Of a stretch of DNA of 64,000 nucleotides, positions 15,090-24,116 are shown in pieces; within the stretch, counting starts at the first letter, position 1, and every line of letters starts with the position of its first letter. The DNA is from Nocardioides sp. YR527 (GTDB lineage Bacteria; Actinomycetota; Actinomycetes; Propionibacteriales; Nocardioidaceae), in contig NZ_FNFN01000010.1 in assembly GCF_900101045.1 (NCBI RefSeq), positions 62,001 through 126,000 on the forward strand. The letters run 5' to 3'. The notes below the pieces were generated by a model. The model did no database searches. It was not told where the DNA came from and was given only the letters and a program-made list of their open reading frames with translations. A program made the translations under genes and the position numbers.

Positions 15090-16346
15090 TCAGATCCGTT
15101 CGGCGACCGGCGCCTCGGAGGCCTCCGCCTCCGGGGCGCCGTCCTCGGTTGCGGTGAGCAGGTAGCGGAGCCGGGTCAGCACCAGGCCCGCGGTGAGGGT
15201 GCCGCCGATCACGACGACCGCCCACAGGTGGCCTAGGCCGCTGCCGATGAGGGAGCCGGCCAGCGCCGGGCCGAGGATCTGGCCTAGGGTCAGGGTGAGA
15301 CCGAGGGACGCGTTGTAGCGGCCCCGCAGGTGGTCGGGGGCGATGGTGTTCGCCAGGCCGGTCACGATCGGAGCCCACAGCGTCTCGCCGAGGCCGAAGA
15401 TCGCGAGGCCGATCACGACGGCGGCGATCGCGCCGGCGAAGGGCATCAGGTCGGCGGCCGCGAGCACGGTCCAGGCCAGCGACCAGGTCAGCACGGCGCA
15501 GGCCAGAGCGGTCGTACGCCGCCACCCGGAGGTGAGCCGCAGCAGGATCACCTGCCCACAGACGATCACCGCGGCGTTGGCGGCGAAGGCCCAGCCGAGC
15601 GCTGTCGCCGGCACTCCGGCCACGTCGACGGCGTAGGCGGTCGCGCCGGCCTCGAGCTGTCCGTAGCCGAAGGTCACCGCGAGCACGCCGCAGCCGACCA
15701 GGGCGACCGCTCGCCGGTCGCGCAGCACCTCGCCCCAGGAACCGGCGCTCGCGTCGTCCGCGTCGCCGTCGGTGGCGCGGGCCGGGGAGCGGACCAGGAA
15801 CGCGAGCACCGCGGCGTAGGCCAGGTAGGCGACGGCGTCGCACAGGTAGAGCACCTGGAAGGTCTCCGGCCGCGTCACGTCGATGAGGAAGGCGCTGACC
15901 AGGCCGCCGACGCCGATGCCCACGTTCAGCCCCAGGAAGGCGAAGCCGTAGGCCCGCTCGCGGTCCGCGGCCGGCACCATCCCGGCCAGCAGGGTGGTCG
16001 TGCCGGGCCACAGGGGAGAGGCGCCCACGACCACGCCGGCCAGCACCGCCATCGTCGGCACGGTCCCGTCGACGAACCCGAGCGATCCGATCGAAGCGGA
16101 CTCCACGAGGAGCGCGGCCAGCAGGACCGGGCGTGGTCCGAAGCGGTCGAGGAGCGCTCCGACCCCGGGCGCGGCAGCCAGGCCGACGACCCCCATCCAG
16201 GCGAACATCCAGCCCGCGGTCGACGACCCGAGGTCCTGCACCTGGGCCATGTAGACGTAGAGGAACGGGAGGGTCAGGCCGTTGCCGAGGGAGGCGAAGG
16301 CAAAACCCACGAGCACGCGGGTGGCCTGGCTGGGGGAGTGCGGCAC
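15090..16346 (-). CDS. MFS transporter, probable siderophore exporter
   Basis: 418 residues, 12 hydrophobic segments, with the MFS loop GALLDRFGPRPV. The GTG start at 16346 is preceded by AGAGAGGA-type sequence. It is divergent from the desferrioxamine genes and the two overlapping iron-box-like sites at 16395-16428 lie between the two starts, so both directions are probably repressed by iron-loaded DtxR/IdeR. Export of desferrioxamine is therefore the most likely role; a drug-exporter function cannot be excluded from sequence. Confidence 0.8.
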   Translation of the reverse strand: MPHSPSQATRVLVGFAFASLGNGLTLPFLYVYMAQVQDLGSSTAGWMFAWMGVVGLAAAPGVGALLDRFGPRPVLLAALLVESASIGSLGFVDGTVPTMAVLAGVVVGASPLWPGTTTLLAGMVPAADRERAYGFAFLGLNVGIGVGGLVSAFLIDVTRPETFQVLYLCDAVAYLAYAAVLAFLVRSPARATDGDADDASAGSWGEVLRDRRAVALVGCGVLAVTFGYGQLEAGATAYAVDVAGVPATALGWAFAANAAVIVCGQVILLRLTSGWRRTTALACAVLTWSLAWTVLAAADLMPFAGAIAAVVIGLAIFGLGETLWAPIVTGLANTIAPDHLRGRYNASLGLTLTLGQILGPALAGSLIGSGLGHLWAVVVIGGTLTAGLVLTRLRYLLTATEDGAPEAEASEAPVAERI

Positions 16347-16394
16347 GGGTGTGATCGTCCTCTCTCTGGACCGCCCTGTCTGGCGGGGAGACGT

Positions 16395-16428
16395 TTAGGG
16401 TAGCCTCACTTAGGTTCGCCTAACCTAA
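16395..16428. promoter_or_regulatory. Two overlapping DtxR/IdeR iron-box-like sites
   Basis: TTAGGTTCGCCTAACCTAA (16410-16428) matches the 19-bp DtxR/IdeR iron box at nearly every position. A second weaker copy, TTAGGGTAGCCTCACTTAG (16395-16413), overlaps it by four bases. DtxR-type dimers bind such boxes in pairs when iron is replete and block transcription. The sites lie between the divergent MFS gene and desA, 24 bases upstream of the desA start, and also contain TAGCCT and TAACCT words that may be part of a -10 element. Confidence 0.85.
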
Positions 16429-16451
16429 TCCCCCCGTGTCGAAGGAGACCA

Positions 16452-17891
16452 GTGAGCGCACCGCACTTGGAGCATCTGTTCCATCCCGACAATGCTCGTG
16501 AGTACACCAGCGGCATCACCGAAGCAATCAGACTGCTCGTCGACCAGCTCGCCACGCTCGAGGGTCCCACCACCGGGATCTCGCCAGAGAAGGCCGCCGA
16601 ACCTGTCGCCGAGGTCGATCTGGACAGCCCCCTCGTCGACAGCGCCGCCGCGCTGGCCGAGGTCAGCAGGCTGTGGCTCAAGGACGCGGTCTGGTTCCAC
16701 GACCCCTCCTACGCCGCCCACCTGAACTGCCCGGTCGTGATCCCCTCCCTCGTGGGCGAGCTGCTGATCGCGGCGGTCAACACCTCGATGGACACCTTCG
16801 ACCAGTCCGTCGGCGGTACGTTCATGGAACGTCGTCTCATCGACTGGACCGCTGCCCGCGCGGGCTACCCGGAGGCGACTCGCGACGGCATCTTCACCAG
16901 CGGTGGCAGCCAGTCGAACCTGCAGGCGCTGCTCCTGGCCCGTGGTGAGGCGGAGCGTCGCGGCGTACCTCTGGACCGGCTGCGCTTCCTGACCTCCGCC
17001 GACAGCCACTTCTCCATCGCCAAGTCGGCTCGCCTGCTCGGCATGGGCGACGCGGCCGCGATCGCGGTCCCGACCGACGCCGAGCACCGGATGGACGTCG
17101 TCGCGCTGCGCGAGGCGCTCGACGAGTGCGTCGTCGACGGCCTCGTACCGGCCGCGGTCGTGGCCACCGCCGGCACCACGGACTTCGGCGTCATCGACCC
17201 CCTCCACGCCATCGCCGACGCCTGCGCGGACTTCAACGTCTGGTTCCACGTCGACGCGGCGTACGGCGGTGGGCTGCTCGCCTCGCCGAAGTACCGCCAC
17301 CTGCTCGACGGCATCGAGCGCTCGAACTCGATCACCATCGACTACCACAAGACGTGGTTCCAGCCGGTCTCCTCCAGCGCCCTGCTCGTCCGCGACCTGG
17401 CGACCATGCAGCACGCCTCCTGGTACGCCGACTACCTCAACCCGCGGGAGTCGGAGAACCCCAACCAGGTCGACAAGTCCCTGCAGACCACCCGCCGCTT
17501 CGACGCGCTCAAGCTGTGGCTGACGCTGCGCACGATGGGGCCTGACCAGATCGGCGCCTATCTCGAGACGGTGATCGATCTGGCCCGCGAGGTCTACGAC
17601 ATCCTCAGCGTGCAGCCCGACATCGAGGTCATCACGCCCTCGCAGCTCTCCACCGTCGTCTTCCGCTACGTCGACGCGCACCTGGACGAGGACGCTCTCG
17701 GCGACCTCAACCGTCGCATCCGAGCCGAGATGTGGAGCGGCGGCCGCGGCGTCGTCGCCGCGACGAAGGTAGACGGCCGACAGTTCCTCAAGCTCACGCT
17801 GCTCAACCCCAAGGCCTCCGTGCAGGACGTACTCGAGATCATCGAGCAGGTCCGCACCCTGGGCCGAGCCGTCCCGGAGGTGGCCCGATGA
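16452..17891 (+). CDS. desA: Lysine decarboxylase, desferrioxamine pathway
   Basis: 479 residues, the usual length for DesA. A PLP-dependent group II decarboxylase: FTSGGSQSNLQAL binds the phosphate, HVDAAYGG supplies Asp268 to the pyridine nitrogen and SITIDYHKTWF carries the Schiff-base Lys300. It converts lysine to cadaverine, the backbone of desferrioxamine. The GTG start has AAGGAG seven bases upstream. First gene of the siderophore unit, directly downstream of the iron boxes, overlapping desB by four bases. Substrate choice (lysine rather than ornithine or aromatic amino acids) rests on the operon context. Confidence 0.92.
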   Translation: MSAPHLEHLFHPDNAREYTSGITEAIRLLVDQLATLEGPTTGISPEKAAEPVAEVDLDSPLVDSAAALAEVSRLWLKDAVWFHDPSYAAHLNCPVVIPSLVGELLIAAVNTSMDTFDQSVGGTFMERRLIDWTAARAGYPEATRDGIFTSGGSQSNLQALLLARGEAERRGVPLDRLRFLTSADSHFSIAKSARLLGMGDAAAIAVPTDAEHRMDVVALREALDECVVDGLVPAAVVATAGTTDFGVIDPLHAIADACADFNVWFHVDAAYGGGLLASPKYRHLLDGIERSNSITIDYHKTWFQPVSSSALLVRDLATMQHASWYADYLNPRESENPNQVDKSLQTTRRFDALKLWLTLRTMGPDQIGAYLETVIDLAREVYDILSVQPDIEVITPSQLSTVVFRYVDAHLDEDALGDLNRRIRAEMWSGGRGVVAATKVDGRQFLKLTLLNPKASVQDVLEIIEQVRTLGRAVPEVAR

Positions 17892-19255
17892 CCGCACCCA
17901 CCACTGTGTTCACCGACTCATCGTTCACCGGCTCCTCGGCCGAGGTCCACGACCTGATCGGCATCGGGCTCGGCCCGTTCAACCTCGGGCTGGCCGCCCT
18001 CGCCGACCCGCTCGACGAGCTCGACTGCCTCTTCCTCGAGGGTCGCGACCGGTTCGACTGGCACCCCGGGATGATGCTCGACGAGGCCACCCTGCAGGTG
18101 CCGTTCCTCGCGGACCTGGTGACGATGGCCGACCCGACCTCGCGGTTCAGCTTCCTCAACTTCCTCAAGCAGACCGGCCGGATCTACCCGTTCTACATCC
18201 GCGAGAACTTCCTGCCCCACCGGCGTGAGTACAACCAGTACTGCCAGTGGGTCGCCGAACGGCTCGACTCGGTCCGCTTCGGGCAGCACGTCACCTCCGT
18301 GGAGCACGACGGGAAGACGTACGTCGTCACCACCGCCTCCGGTGAGACCCATCGGACCAAGCGGCTGGTGCTCGGGACCGGGACGACCCCACGCGTCCCG
18401 GAATGTGCGGCCGAGGCCGTCGCGGCGGAGGGGCCGGCGCTGCACAGCGCCGAGTACCTGGCCCGCAAGGACGAGCTCGTCACCCGGCGCAGCATCACCG
18501 TCGTCGGCAGCGGCCAGTCGGCCGCCGAGGTCTACCTCGACTTGCTGACCGCCCAGCCCGACCACGACTACCAGCTGGCCTGGCTGACCCGCAGCCCGCG
18601 GTTCTTCTCGATGGAGTACACCAAGCTCACCCTCGAGCTGACCTCCCCGGAGTACACCGCCTACTTCCAGGCGCTGCCGAGCGAGAAGCGCGACAGGCTG
18701 CTGAAGGCGCAGCAGAGCCTCTACAAGGGCATCTCGGGCGACACCATCGACGCGATCCACGAGGCGCTCTACACCCGGTCGATCGGCGCGCCCGCCGAGA
18801 CGACGCTGCTCAGCAATACCGAGGTGCGCGGCGTGACCCGCACCGAAGACGGCTACCACCTCGCGCTGCACCACGTGGAGCAGGAGGAGGACTACGAGAT
18901 GGCGACCGAGGCGATCGTCCTCGCCACCGGATACCGCGCCGGCATCCCGGCCTTCCTGGAGCCGGTCCGCGACCGGCTCCGCCTGGACGAGCAGGGGCGC
19001 TACGCCGCCAGCTCGACCTTCTCGGTCGACACCGCCGATCGCGAGATCTGGGTGCAGAACGGCGAGGAGCACACCCACGGCTTCGTCGCCCCCGACCTCG
19101 GCATGGGTGCGTACCGCAGCTCGGTCATCCTCGCCGCCATCCTCGGCCGGGAGCCATACCCGGTCGAGAAGCGGGTCGCCTTCCAGGAGTTCGGCGTCCC
19201 GGACCGCTTCAAGATCCAGCCCGGTGCCAGCCAGCAGATGAAGGAGAACCGATGA
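17888..19255 (+). CDS. desB: Cadaverine N-monooxygenase, desferrioxamine pathway
   Basis: 455 residues. FAD site GIGLGPFNLGLAAL near residue 25, NADPH site TVVGSGQSAAEVYLDLL, and the late ATGY motif define the L-lysine/ornithine N-monooxygenase family (IucD, PvdA, DesB). It makes N-hydroxycadaverine from the desA product. The ATG at 17888 overlaps the desA stop (ATGA); an in-frame extension upstream lies inside desA and is not used. The stop in turn overlaps the next start by four bases. Confidence 0.92.
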   Translation: MTAPTTVFTDSSFTGSSAEVHDLIGIGLGPFNLGLAALADPLDELDCLFLEGRDRFDWHPGMMLDEATLQVPFLADLVTMADPTSRFSFLNFLKQTGRIYPFYIRENFLPHRREYNQYCQWVAERLDSVRFGQHVTSVEHDGKTYVVTTASGETHRTKRLVLGTGTTPRVPECAAEAVAAEGPALHSAEYLARKDELVTRRSITVVGSGQSAAEVYLDLLTAQPDHDYQLAWLTRSPRFFSMEYTKLTLELTSPEYTAYFQALPSEKRDRLLKAQQSLYKGISGDTIDAIHEALYTRSIGAPAETTLLSNTEVRGVTRTEDGYHLALHHVEQEEDYEMATEAIVLATGYRAGIPAFLEPVRDRLRLDEQGRYAASSTFSVDTADREIWVQNGEEHTHGFVAPDLGMGAYRSSVILAAILGREPYPVEKRVAFQEFGVPDRFKIQPGASQQMKENR

Positions 19256-21528
19256 GGATCACGATCGAACCGCTCGAGATCGAGGCCCACCTCGCCACCG
19301 TCCACGCCTGGGTGACGCACCCGCGCTCGGCGTACTGGATGATGCTGGACGCCGCGCTGGAGGATGTCGCCGCGGAGTACGCGCGCATCGCCGCTCACCC
19401 GCACCACGACGCCTGGCTCGGCCGGGTCGACGGGGTGCCGGCGTTCCTGGTCGAGACCTACGACCCCGCCCGCAGCGAGCTCGCCGGGATCACTCACGTG
19501 CCCGACCTGGCCGCCGGCGACCTGGGCATGCACGTCTTGGTCGCGCCGACCTCCGGCGATCCCGTCTCCGGCTACACGACCCGGGTCTTCCGCGCGGTCA
19601 TGCGGCACTGCTTCGCGGAGCCCGGCGTGCGTCGTGTGGTCGTCGAGCCGGACGTACGCAACGAGGCGATCCGTCGCAAGAACACCGAGGCGGGCTTCGT
19701 CGAGCTGCGCGAGATCAGCATCGGGGAGAAGACCGCGATGCTCTCGGTCTGCACCCGGGAGATGCACGCAGCCGCTCACCTGCGACCGGAGAACCTGGCG
19801 ATCGCGCACCGGCACCTGGTCGCCAAGGCGATCGCGGAGTTCAGCCACGAGCGGATGCTCGCGCCCGTGGCCACCGACGCGGGCTGGGAGCTGCAGGGGC
19901 CGTCCTCGACCTACGTCTTCACCGCACGCCGCTTCCAGCTCGACCACTGGGTGGTGGACGCGGACTCGATCGTGCGGCGGAGCGAAGGTGTGGAGGCGGA
20001 GGTCGACGCGCAGGCGTTCGTCGCCGAGTTCGCCCCCGACCTCGGGATCCCGGACACGCTGCTGCCGACGTACCTGGAGGAGCTGGCGGCCACCATCGCC
20101 TCGGCCTGCTGGAAGCTCGAGCACCAGACACTGACGGCAGCCGACCTGGTCGACGCCGACCACCAGAGCGTCGAGGGCGCGATGAGCGAGGGCCACCCGG
20201 CCTTCGTCGCCAACAACGGCCGGATCGGCTTCGACATCGACGACCACGCCCGCTGGGCGCCGGAGACGAGCAACGACCTGAGCCTGGTGTGGGTCGCCGT
20301 CTCCCGGGACCACTCCCATCTGGCCCTGGGGCGCGGCGAGGACGAGTCGCGTCTCTATGCCGCCGAGCTCGGCGAGGCGACGCTGGCCCGGTTCGCGGCG
20401 AAGCTGCGCGGCCTCGGGCTCGACCCGGACGGGTTCCGCTACCTGCCGGTCCACCCGTGGCAGTGGCGCCACAAGCTGGCGGTCACCTTCGCCACCGACG
20501 TCGCCGCGCGCCGGATCGTGCTGGTCGGCGAGGCGGAGGACGTCCACCGCCCGCAGCAGTCGATCCGGACGTACTTCAACACCAGCCGGCCCGAGCGGCA
20601 CTACGTCAAGACGGCGCTGTCGATCCAGAACATGGGCTTCATGCGGGGGCTCTCGCCGGCCTACATGGCGGCCACCCCGGCCATCAACGACTGGGTCGCC
20701 GACGTGGTGGAGGGCGACGCAGAGCTCAAGGAGCGTGGTTTCGGGGTGCTGCGAGAGCTCGCTTCGATCGGCTGGACCGGCGACGTCTTCCACTCCCTGC
20801 CGAGCCCGTCGCCCTACCGGAAGATGATCGCCGCGCTGTGGCGGGAGTCGCCGGTGCCGCGCCTGGCTGAGGGGGAGCGGTGCGCGACGATGGCGGCGCT
20901 GCTCCACCGCGACGCCGCCGGTGCCTCGTACGCGGCCGAACTGGTCCGCGCCTCCGGGCTGCCCGCTCGGGAGTGGGTCCGCAGCTACCTCGACGCCTAC
21001 CTGCGCCCGTTGGTGCACTGCCTGCTGGCGTACGACCTGGTGTTCATGCCGCACGGCGAGAACCTGGTGATGGTGCTGCGCGACCACGTCCCGGTGCGGA
21101 TGTTCATGAAGGACATCGGCGAGGAGGTGGCGGTGATGGGTGACCTGCCGCTGCCCGAGGAGGTCTCCCGGATCCGCGGCTCCTTCCCCGACGACGTCAA
21201 GGCGCTCGCGGTCCACACCGACATCTTCGACGGGGTGCTGCGCTACGTCGCCGCGATCCTGGATGATGAGGGGGTGCTGCCGGAGACCGAGTTCTGGGCC
21301 GAAGCGCGGGCCTGCATCGTCGACCACGCCGCCGACCACCCGGAGCTTGCCGAGGCGGTCGCGCGCTACGACTTCCTCCGTCCGCGCTTCCGCCACTCGT
21401 GCCTGAACCGGCTCCAGCTGCGCAACACCCTGCAGATGGTGGACATCACCGACCAGGCCGAGTCGCTCATCTTCGCCGGTACGCTGGCCAACCCCGTCGC
21501 GGAACCGGCCGCCGATCCGGTCGCATGA
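19252..21528 (+). CDS. desCD: Fused DesC-DesD: acyl-CoA transferase plus NIS synthetase
   Basis: 758 residues. Residues 1 to about 180 are an IucB/DesC-type GNAT acyltransferase (DAWLGRVDGVPAFLVETYDP, VRRVVVEPDVRNEAIRRKNT, AGFVELREI), which acylates N-hydroxycadaverine with succinyl- or acetyl-CoA. From about 185 on is a complete IucA/IucC-type NIS synthetase: SEGHPAFVANNGRIGFD near 322, LPVHPWQWRHKL, RTYFNTSRPERHYVKTALS, PHGENLVMVL and RMFMKDIGEE. It joins the acylated units using ATP. In Streptomyces these are two genes; here one ORF with no internal start signal I can see. ATGA overlaps link it to desB and to the acylase. Confidence 0.9.
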   Translation: MRITIEPLEIEAHLATVHAWVTHPRSAYWMMLDAALEDVAAEYARIAAHPHHDAWLGRVDGVPAFLVETYDPARSELAGITHVPDLAAGDLGMHVLVAPTSGDPVSGYTTRVFRAVMRHCFAEPGVRRVVVEPDVRNEAIRRKNTEAGFVELREISIGEKTAMLSVCTREMHAAAHLRPENLAIAHRHLVAKAIAEFSHERMLAPVATDAGWELQGPSSTYVFTARRFQLDHWVVDADSIVRRSEGVEAEVDAQAFVAEFAPDLGIPDTLLPTYLEELAATIASACWKLEHQTLTAADLVDADHQSVEGAMSEGHPAFVANNGRIGFDIDDHARWAPETSNDLSLVWVAVSRDHSHLALGRGEDESRLYAAELGEATLARFAAKLRGLGLDPDGFRYLPVHPWQWRHKLAVTFATDVAARRIVLVGEAEDVHRPQQSIRTYFNTSRPERHYVKTALSIQNMGFMRGLSPAYMAATPAINDWVADVVEGDAELKERGFGVLRELASIGWTGDVFHSLPSPSPYRKMIAALWRESPVPRLAEGERCATMAALLHRDAAGASYAAELVRASGLPAREWVRSYLDAYLRPLVHCLLAYDLVFMPHGENLVMVLRDHVPVRMFMKDIGEEVAVMGDLPLPEEVSRIRGSFPDDVKALAVHTDIFDGVLRYVAAILDDEGVLPETEFWAEARACIVDHAADHPELAEAVARYDFLRPRFRHSCLNRLQLRNTLQMVDITDQAESLIFAGTLANPVAEPAADPVA

Positions 21529-23612
21529 ACCTTCTTCGCGACGAGTGGGGCATCCCGCATGTGCGGGGTGCCTCGCTGACCGAGGTGGCCCGGCTGCAGG
21601 GCCGGGCCACCGCTCGGGACCGGGCCTGGCAGCTCGAGATCGAGCGGCTGCGGGGCGAGGGCCGCACCTCGGAGCTGCTCGGCCCTGCCGGGCTGGAGTG
21701 GGACGTCTTCGCCCACCACGTCCGGCTGGCCGCGGTGGCGCGGGCGGCCTACGAGCGGCTCGACGAGGAGACGCAGGGGTTCCTGGAGGCGTACGTCGAC
21801 GGGGTCCGCGCCGGTCTCGAGGAGACCTCCTGCCCTGAGCTCGACGGGCCTGACGGGCTCGGTCCCGCGCCGGGGACCTGGCAGCCGTGGACGCCACTGG
21901 CGGTCTTCTGGGTGCAGCAGATCCTGTTCGGGTCGTTCCCCTCGAAGCTGTTCGGCGCCCGGGCGGCGCGGGTGCTCGGACCGGAGGCCGAGCTGTTCCG
22001 CACCGAGGGCCTCTCCGGTGGGTCCAACGCGTACGCCCTCGGCGGCGGCCGCACCGTCTCCGGTCTGCCGCTGGTGGCCGGTGACCCGCACCGGCTCTTC
22101 GAAGCACCCAACGTCTACCTCCAGGTGCGGCTGGCGTGCACTGACCCCGACGACGCTTTCGACGTGGTCGGGATGACCTTCCCAGGCGTACCCGGCGTGC
22201 AGCACTTCGCGCACGCCGGTCAGGTGGCATGGGGCATCACCAACGCGATGGCCGACTATCAGGATCTCGTACGCGTCGACCTGGCCCGCTCCGGCGACTC
22301 GGTCCGCTCGTCGAGCGGCGAGGTGCGGCGGAGCGTCGAGACGGTCCTCGTCCGCGACCAGGAGCCGGTCGAGGTCGAGGTCCTGGAGACCGACCGCGGA
22401 CCGGTGGTCCTCGGCGGTCCCGACGAGGGCTGGGGGCAGGTGCTGCGCTCGCCCGGTCATGAGCTCGGGGACCTCGGCTTCGGGGCGCTGCTCCCGCTGC
22501 TGCGCGCCCGCTCGGTCGCCGACGTGGAGGCCGCGGTGGCGCACTGGGTCGAGCCGGTCAACAACTGGGTGATCGCCGACGTGGCGGGTGATGTCGTCCA
22601 CACGGTCGGCGGCCGGGTGCCGCGACGCGACGAGGCAGGGGAGTGGACCGGCTGGGTCGACCCGCTTCCGCGGCGTACGGGTGAGGTGCTGGTGACGGCC
22701 AACGACCGCTGCATGCCGGAGTTCGACGTGCTCGCCTCCGGCTTCGCGCCACCGTTCCGGGCCCAGCGGATCGGGCACCTGCTCGACGAGGCCGGCGCTC
22801 TCGACGCGGAGCGGGCGGTGGCGGTGCTCGCCGACACCACCCAGACCGCGGGCGGGCCCTTGCTCGCACTGCTCCCGGTCGAACTTCGTCCACCCGCGCT
22901 GGTCGGCTGGGACGGCGCGATGGACGGCTCCACGGGCGCGGCCTGGTTCGCCGCGCTGCGGGCCGAGGTGGTCGACCGGATCTGCGCGGCACCGGCGCTC
23001 GCGCCGCTGCGTGAGCAATCGGAGCACGGGCCTCTCTACGAGCCCTGGTTCAGTCTGCCGTCGCGGGTCGCGGCCTGCTTGCATGTCATCTTGTCGGCGA
23101 AGCGGCCCTTCGGGCTGGACCCGATCGCTCTCGTCGAAGAGGCTGCCCGGGCCGTCTACCTGGCCGAGTCGGCACACACCGACGCGGAAACGCCGAGCCA
23201 GCTCGTCATGACGAGCCGACTCGGCAAGGACAGTGGTCAGGACGAGCCGACTCGGCGGGGGCACATGCCGCACTGGCCGGAGAGGCACCGGTTCTGGCCG
23301 TTGCATGCGTTGGAGCAGTTCGAGCTGCCGCACACCCGGACCGCCCCTGCCACCCCACTGCCCGGCGACACCGACACGGTGCGCTGCAACGCCTGGATCC
23401 CGGGCGCCACTGTGACCGTCCGGGGCTCGGTGGCGCGCTATGCCTGGGATCTGGCCGACCGCGACAACAGCCGCTGGGTCGTACCCCTCGGTGTCAGCGG
23501 GTCCCCGGACAGCCCCCATCACACCGATCAGCACGACGCCTGGGCCAGGGGAGGCGCGGTCCGCGTCGTCACCGACTGGTCCCTGCTCACCGAGGAGAAG
23601 ACATGCCCCTGA
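21525..23612 (+). CDS. Penicillin-acylase-family Ntn hydrolase in the siderophore operon
   Basis: 695 residues. LSGGSNAYAL places the nucleophile at Ser167 (new N-terminus after self-cleavage), GDPHRLFEAPN puts His189 at the beta-23 position used by cephalosporin acylases and PvdQ, and NNWVIADVAGDVV holds the Asn of the oxyanion site. The alpha-like part is about 166 residues. Unlike most family members there is no signal peptide: the protein begins MNLLRDEWGIPHV, directly at the alpha domain, so it should act in the cytoplasm. Coupled to desCD by an ATGA overlap. Likely cleaves or forms an amide in a siderophore or its precursor; the substrate is inferred from context only. Confidence 0.85.
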   Translation: MNLLRDEWGIPHVRGASLTEVARLQGRATARDRAWQLEIERLRGEGRTSELLGPAGLEWDVFAHHVRLAAVARAAYERLDEETQGFLEAYVDGVRAGLEETSCPELDGPDGLGPAPGTWQPWTPLAVFWVQQILFGSFPSKLFGARAARVLGPEAELFRTEGLSGGSNAYALGGGRTVSGLPLVAGDPHRLFEAPNVYLQVRLACTDPDDAFDVVGMTFPGVPGVQHFAHAGQVAWGITNAMADYQDLVRVDLARSGDSVRSSSGEVRRSVETVLVRDQEPVEVEVLETDRGPVVLGGPDEGWGQVLRSPGHELGDLGFGALLPLLRARSVADVEAAVAHWVEPVNNWVIADVAGDVVHTVGGRVPRRDEAGEWTGWVDPLPRRTGEVLVTANDRCMPEFDVLASGFAPPFRAQRIGHLLDEAGALDAERAVAVLADTTQTAGGPLLALLPVELRPPALVGWDGAMDGSTGAAWFAALRAEVVDRICAAPALAPLREQSEHGPLYEPWFSLPSRVAACLHVILSAKRPFGLDPIALVEEAARAVYLAESAHTDAETPSQLVMTSRLGKDSGQDEPTRRGHMPHWPERHRFWPLHALEQFELPHTRTAPATPLPGDTDTVRCNAWIPGATVTVRGSVARYAWDLADRDNSRWVVPLGVSGSPDSPHHTDQHDAWARGGAVRVVTDWSLLTEEKTCP

Positions 23613-24115
23613 CAGACCCAGCCCTCACCGTTCGTGACCTGGAGCCCTCGGCCGACATCGACCTGTTGTGCGGCTGGCTGCACGACGATCGGGCCCGGTT
23701 CTGGGGCATGGTCGAGAAGCCGCGTGAAGAGATCGAGGAGATCTACACCTGGCTTCAGGAGCAGCCCCATCTGGCGGCGTACATCGTCGAACTCGACGGC
23801 GACCCGGTCGCGCTCTTCCAGACCTGGGACCCCGAGGTCGACGAGCTCGGCACCTTCTACGAGCGGCTCCCCGGCGACCTCGGCGTACACCTCTTCCTGG
23901 CCGACACCCCCGCCCGGAAGGGCCAGACGGAGACCGTCCTCGGATTCTTCCTCGAGCAGGTCGTGGCCAAGCCCGGCGTCCGCCGTGTCGTCGTCGAGCC
24001 CGATGCCACCAACGAGGCCTCCCTCGCCCGTCTCGACGCCTACGGCTTCCGCCGGGGCCCGGTCGTCCAGCTCCCGCACAAGGTCGCCCAGTACGCCTTC
24101 CTCGATCTGCCCTGA
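23603..24115 (+). CDS. GNAT acyltransferase (IucB/AlcB-like)
   Basis: 170 residues. The sequence follows the IucB pattern: a central VALFQTWDPEVDELGTFYE stretch, GDLGVHLFLAD, and VRRVVVEPDATNEASLARLD, closely parallel to the GNAT domain fused in desCD. It therefore probably transfers acetyl, succinyl or another acyl group to a hydroxylamine or amine. Its start overlaps the acylase stop by ten bases. With the desCD GNAT domain, the operon encodes two related acyltransferases, which suggests two different acyl groups in the product. Last gene of the unit; the convergent DUF1048 gene ends two bases away. Confidence 0.85.
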   Translation: MPLTDPALTVRDLEPSADIDLLCGWLHDDRARFWGMVEKPREEIEEIYTWLQEQPHLAAYIVELDGDPVALFQTWDPEVDELGTFYERLPGDLGVHLFLADTPARKGQTETVLGFFLEQVVAKPGVRRVVVEPDATNEASLARLDAYGFRRGPVVQLPHKVAQYAFLDLP

Positions 24116-24116
24116 C

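Noticed and set aside
18403..19251. desCD extended upstream inside desB
   Set aside because: Arg/Pro-rich shadow of desB; the acyltransferase fold starts at 19252 with an ATGA overlap.
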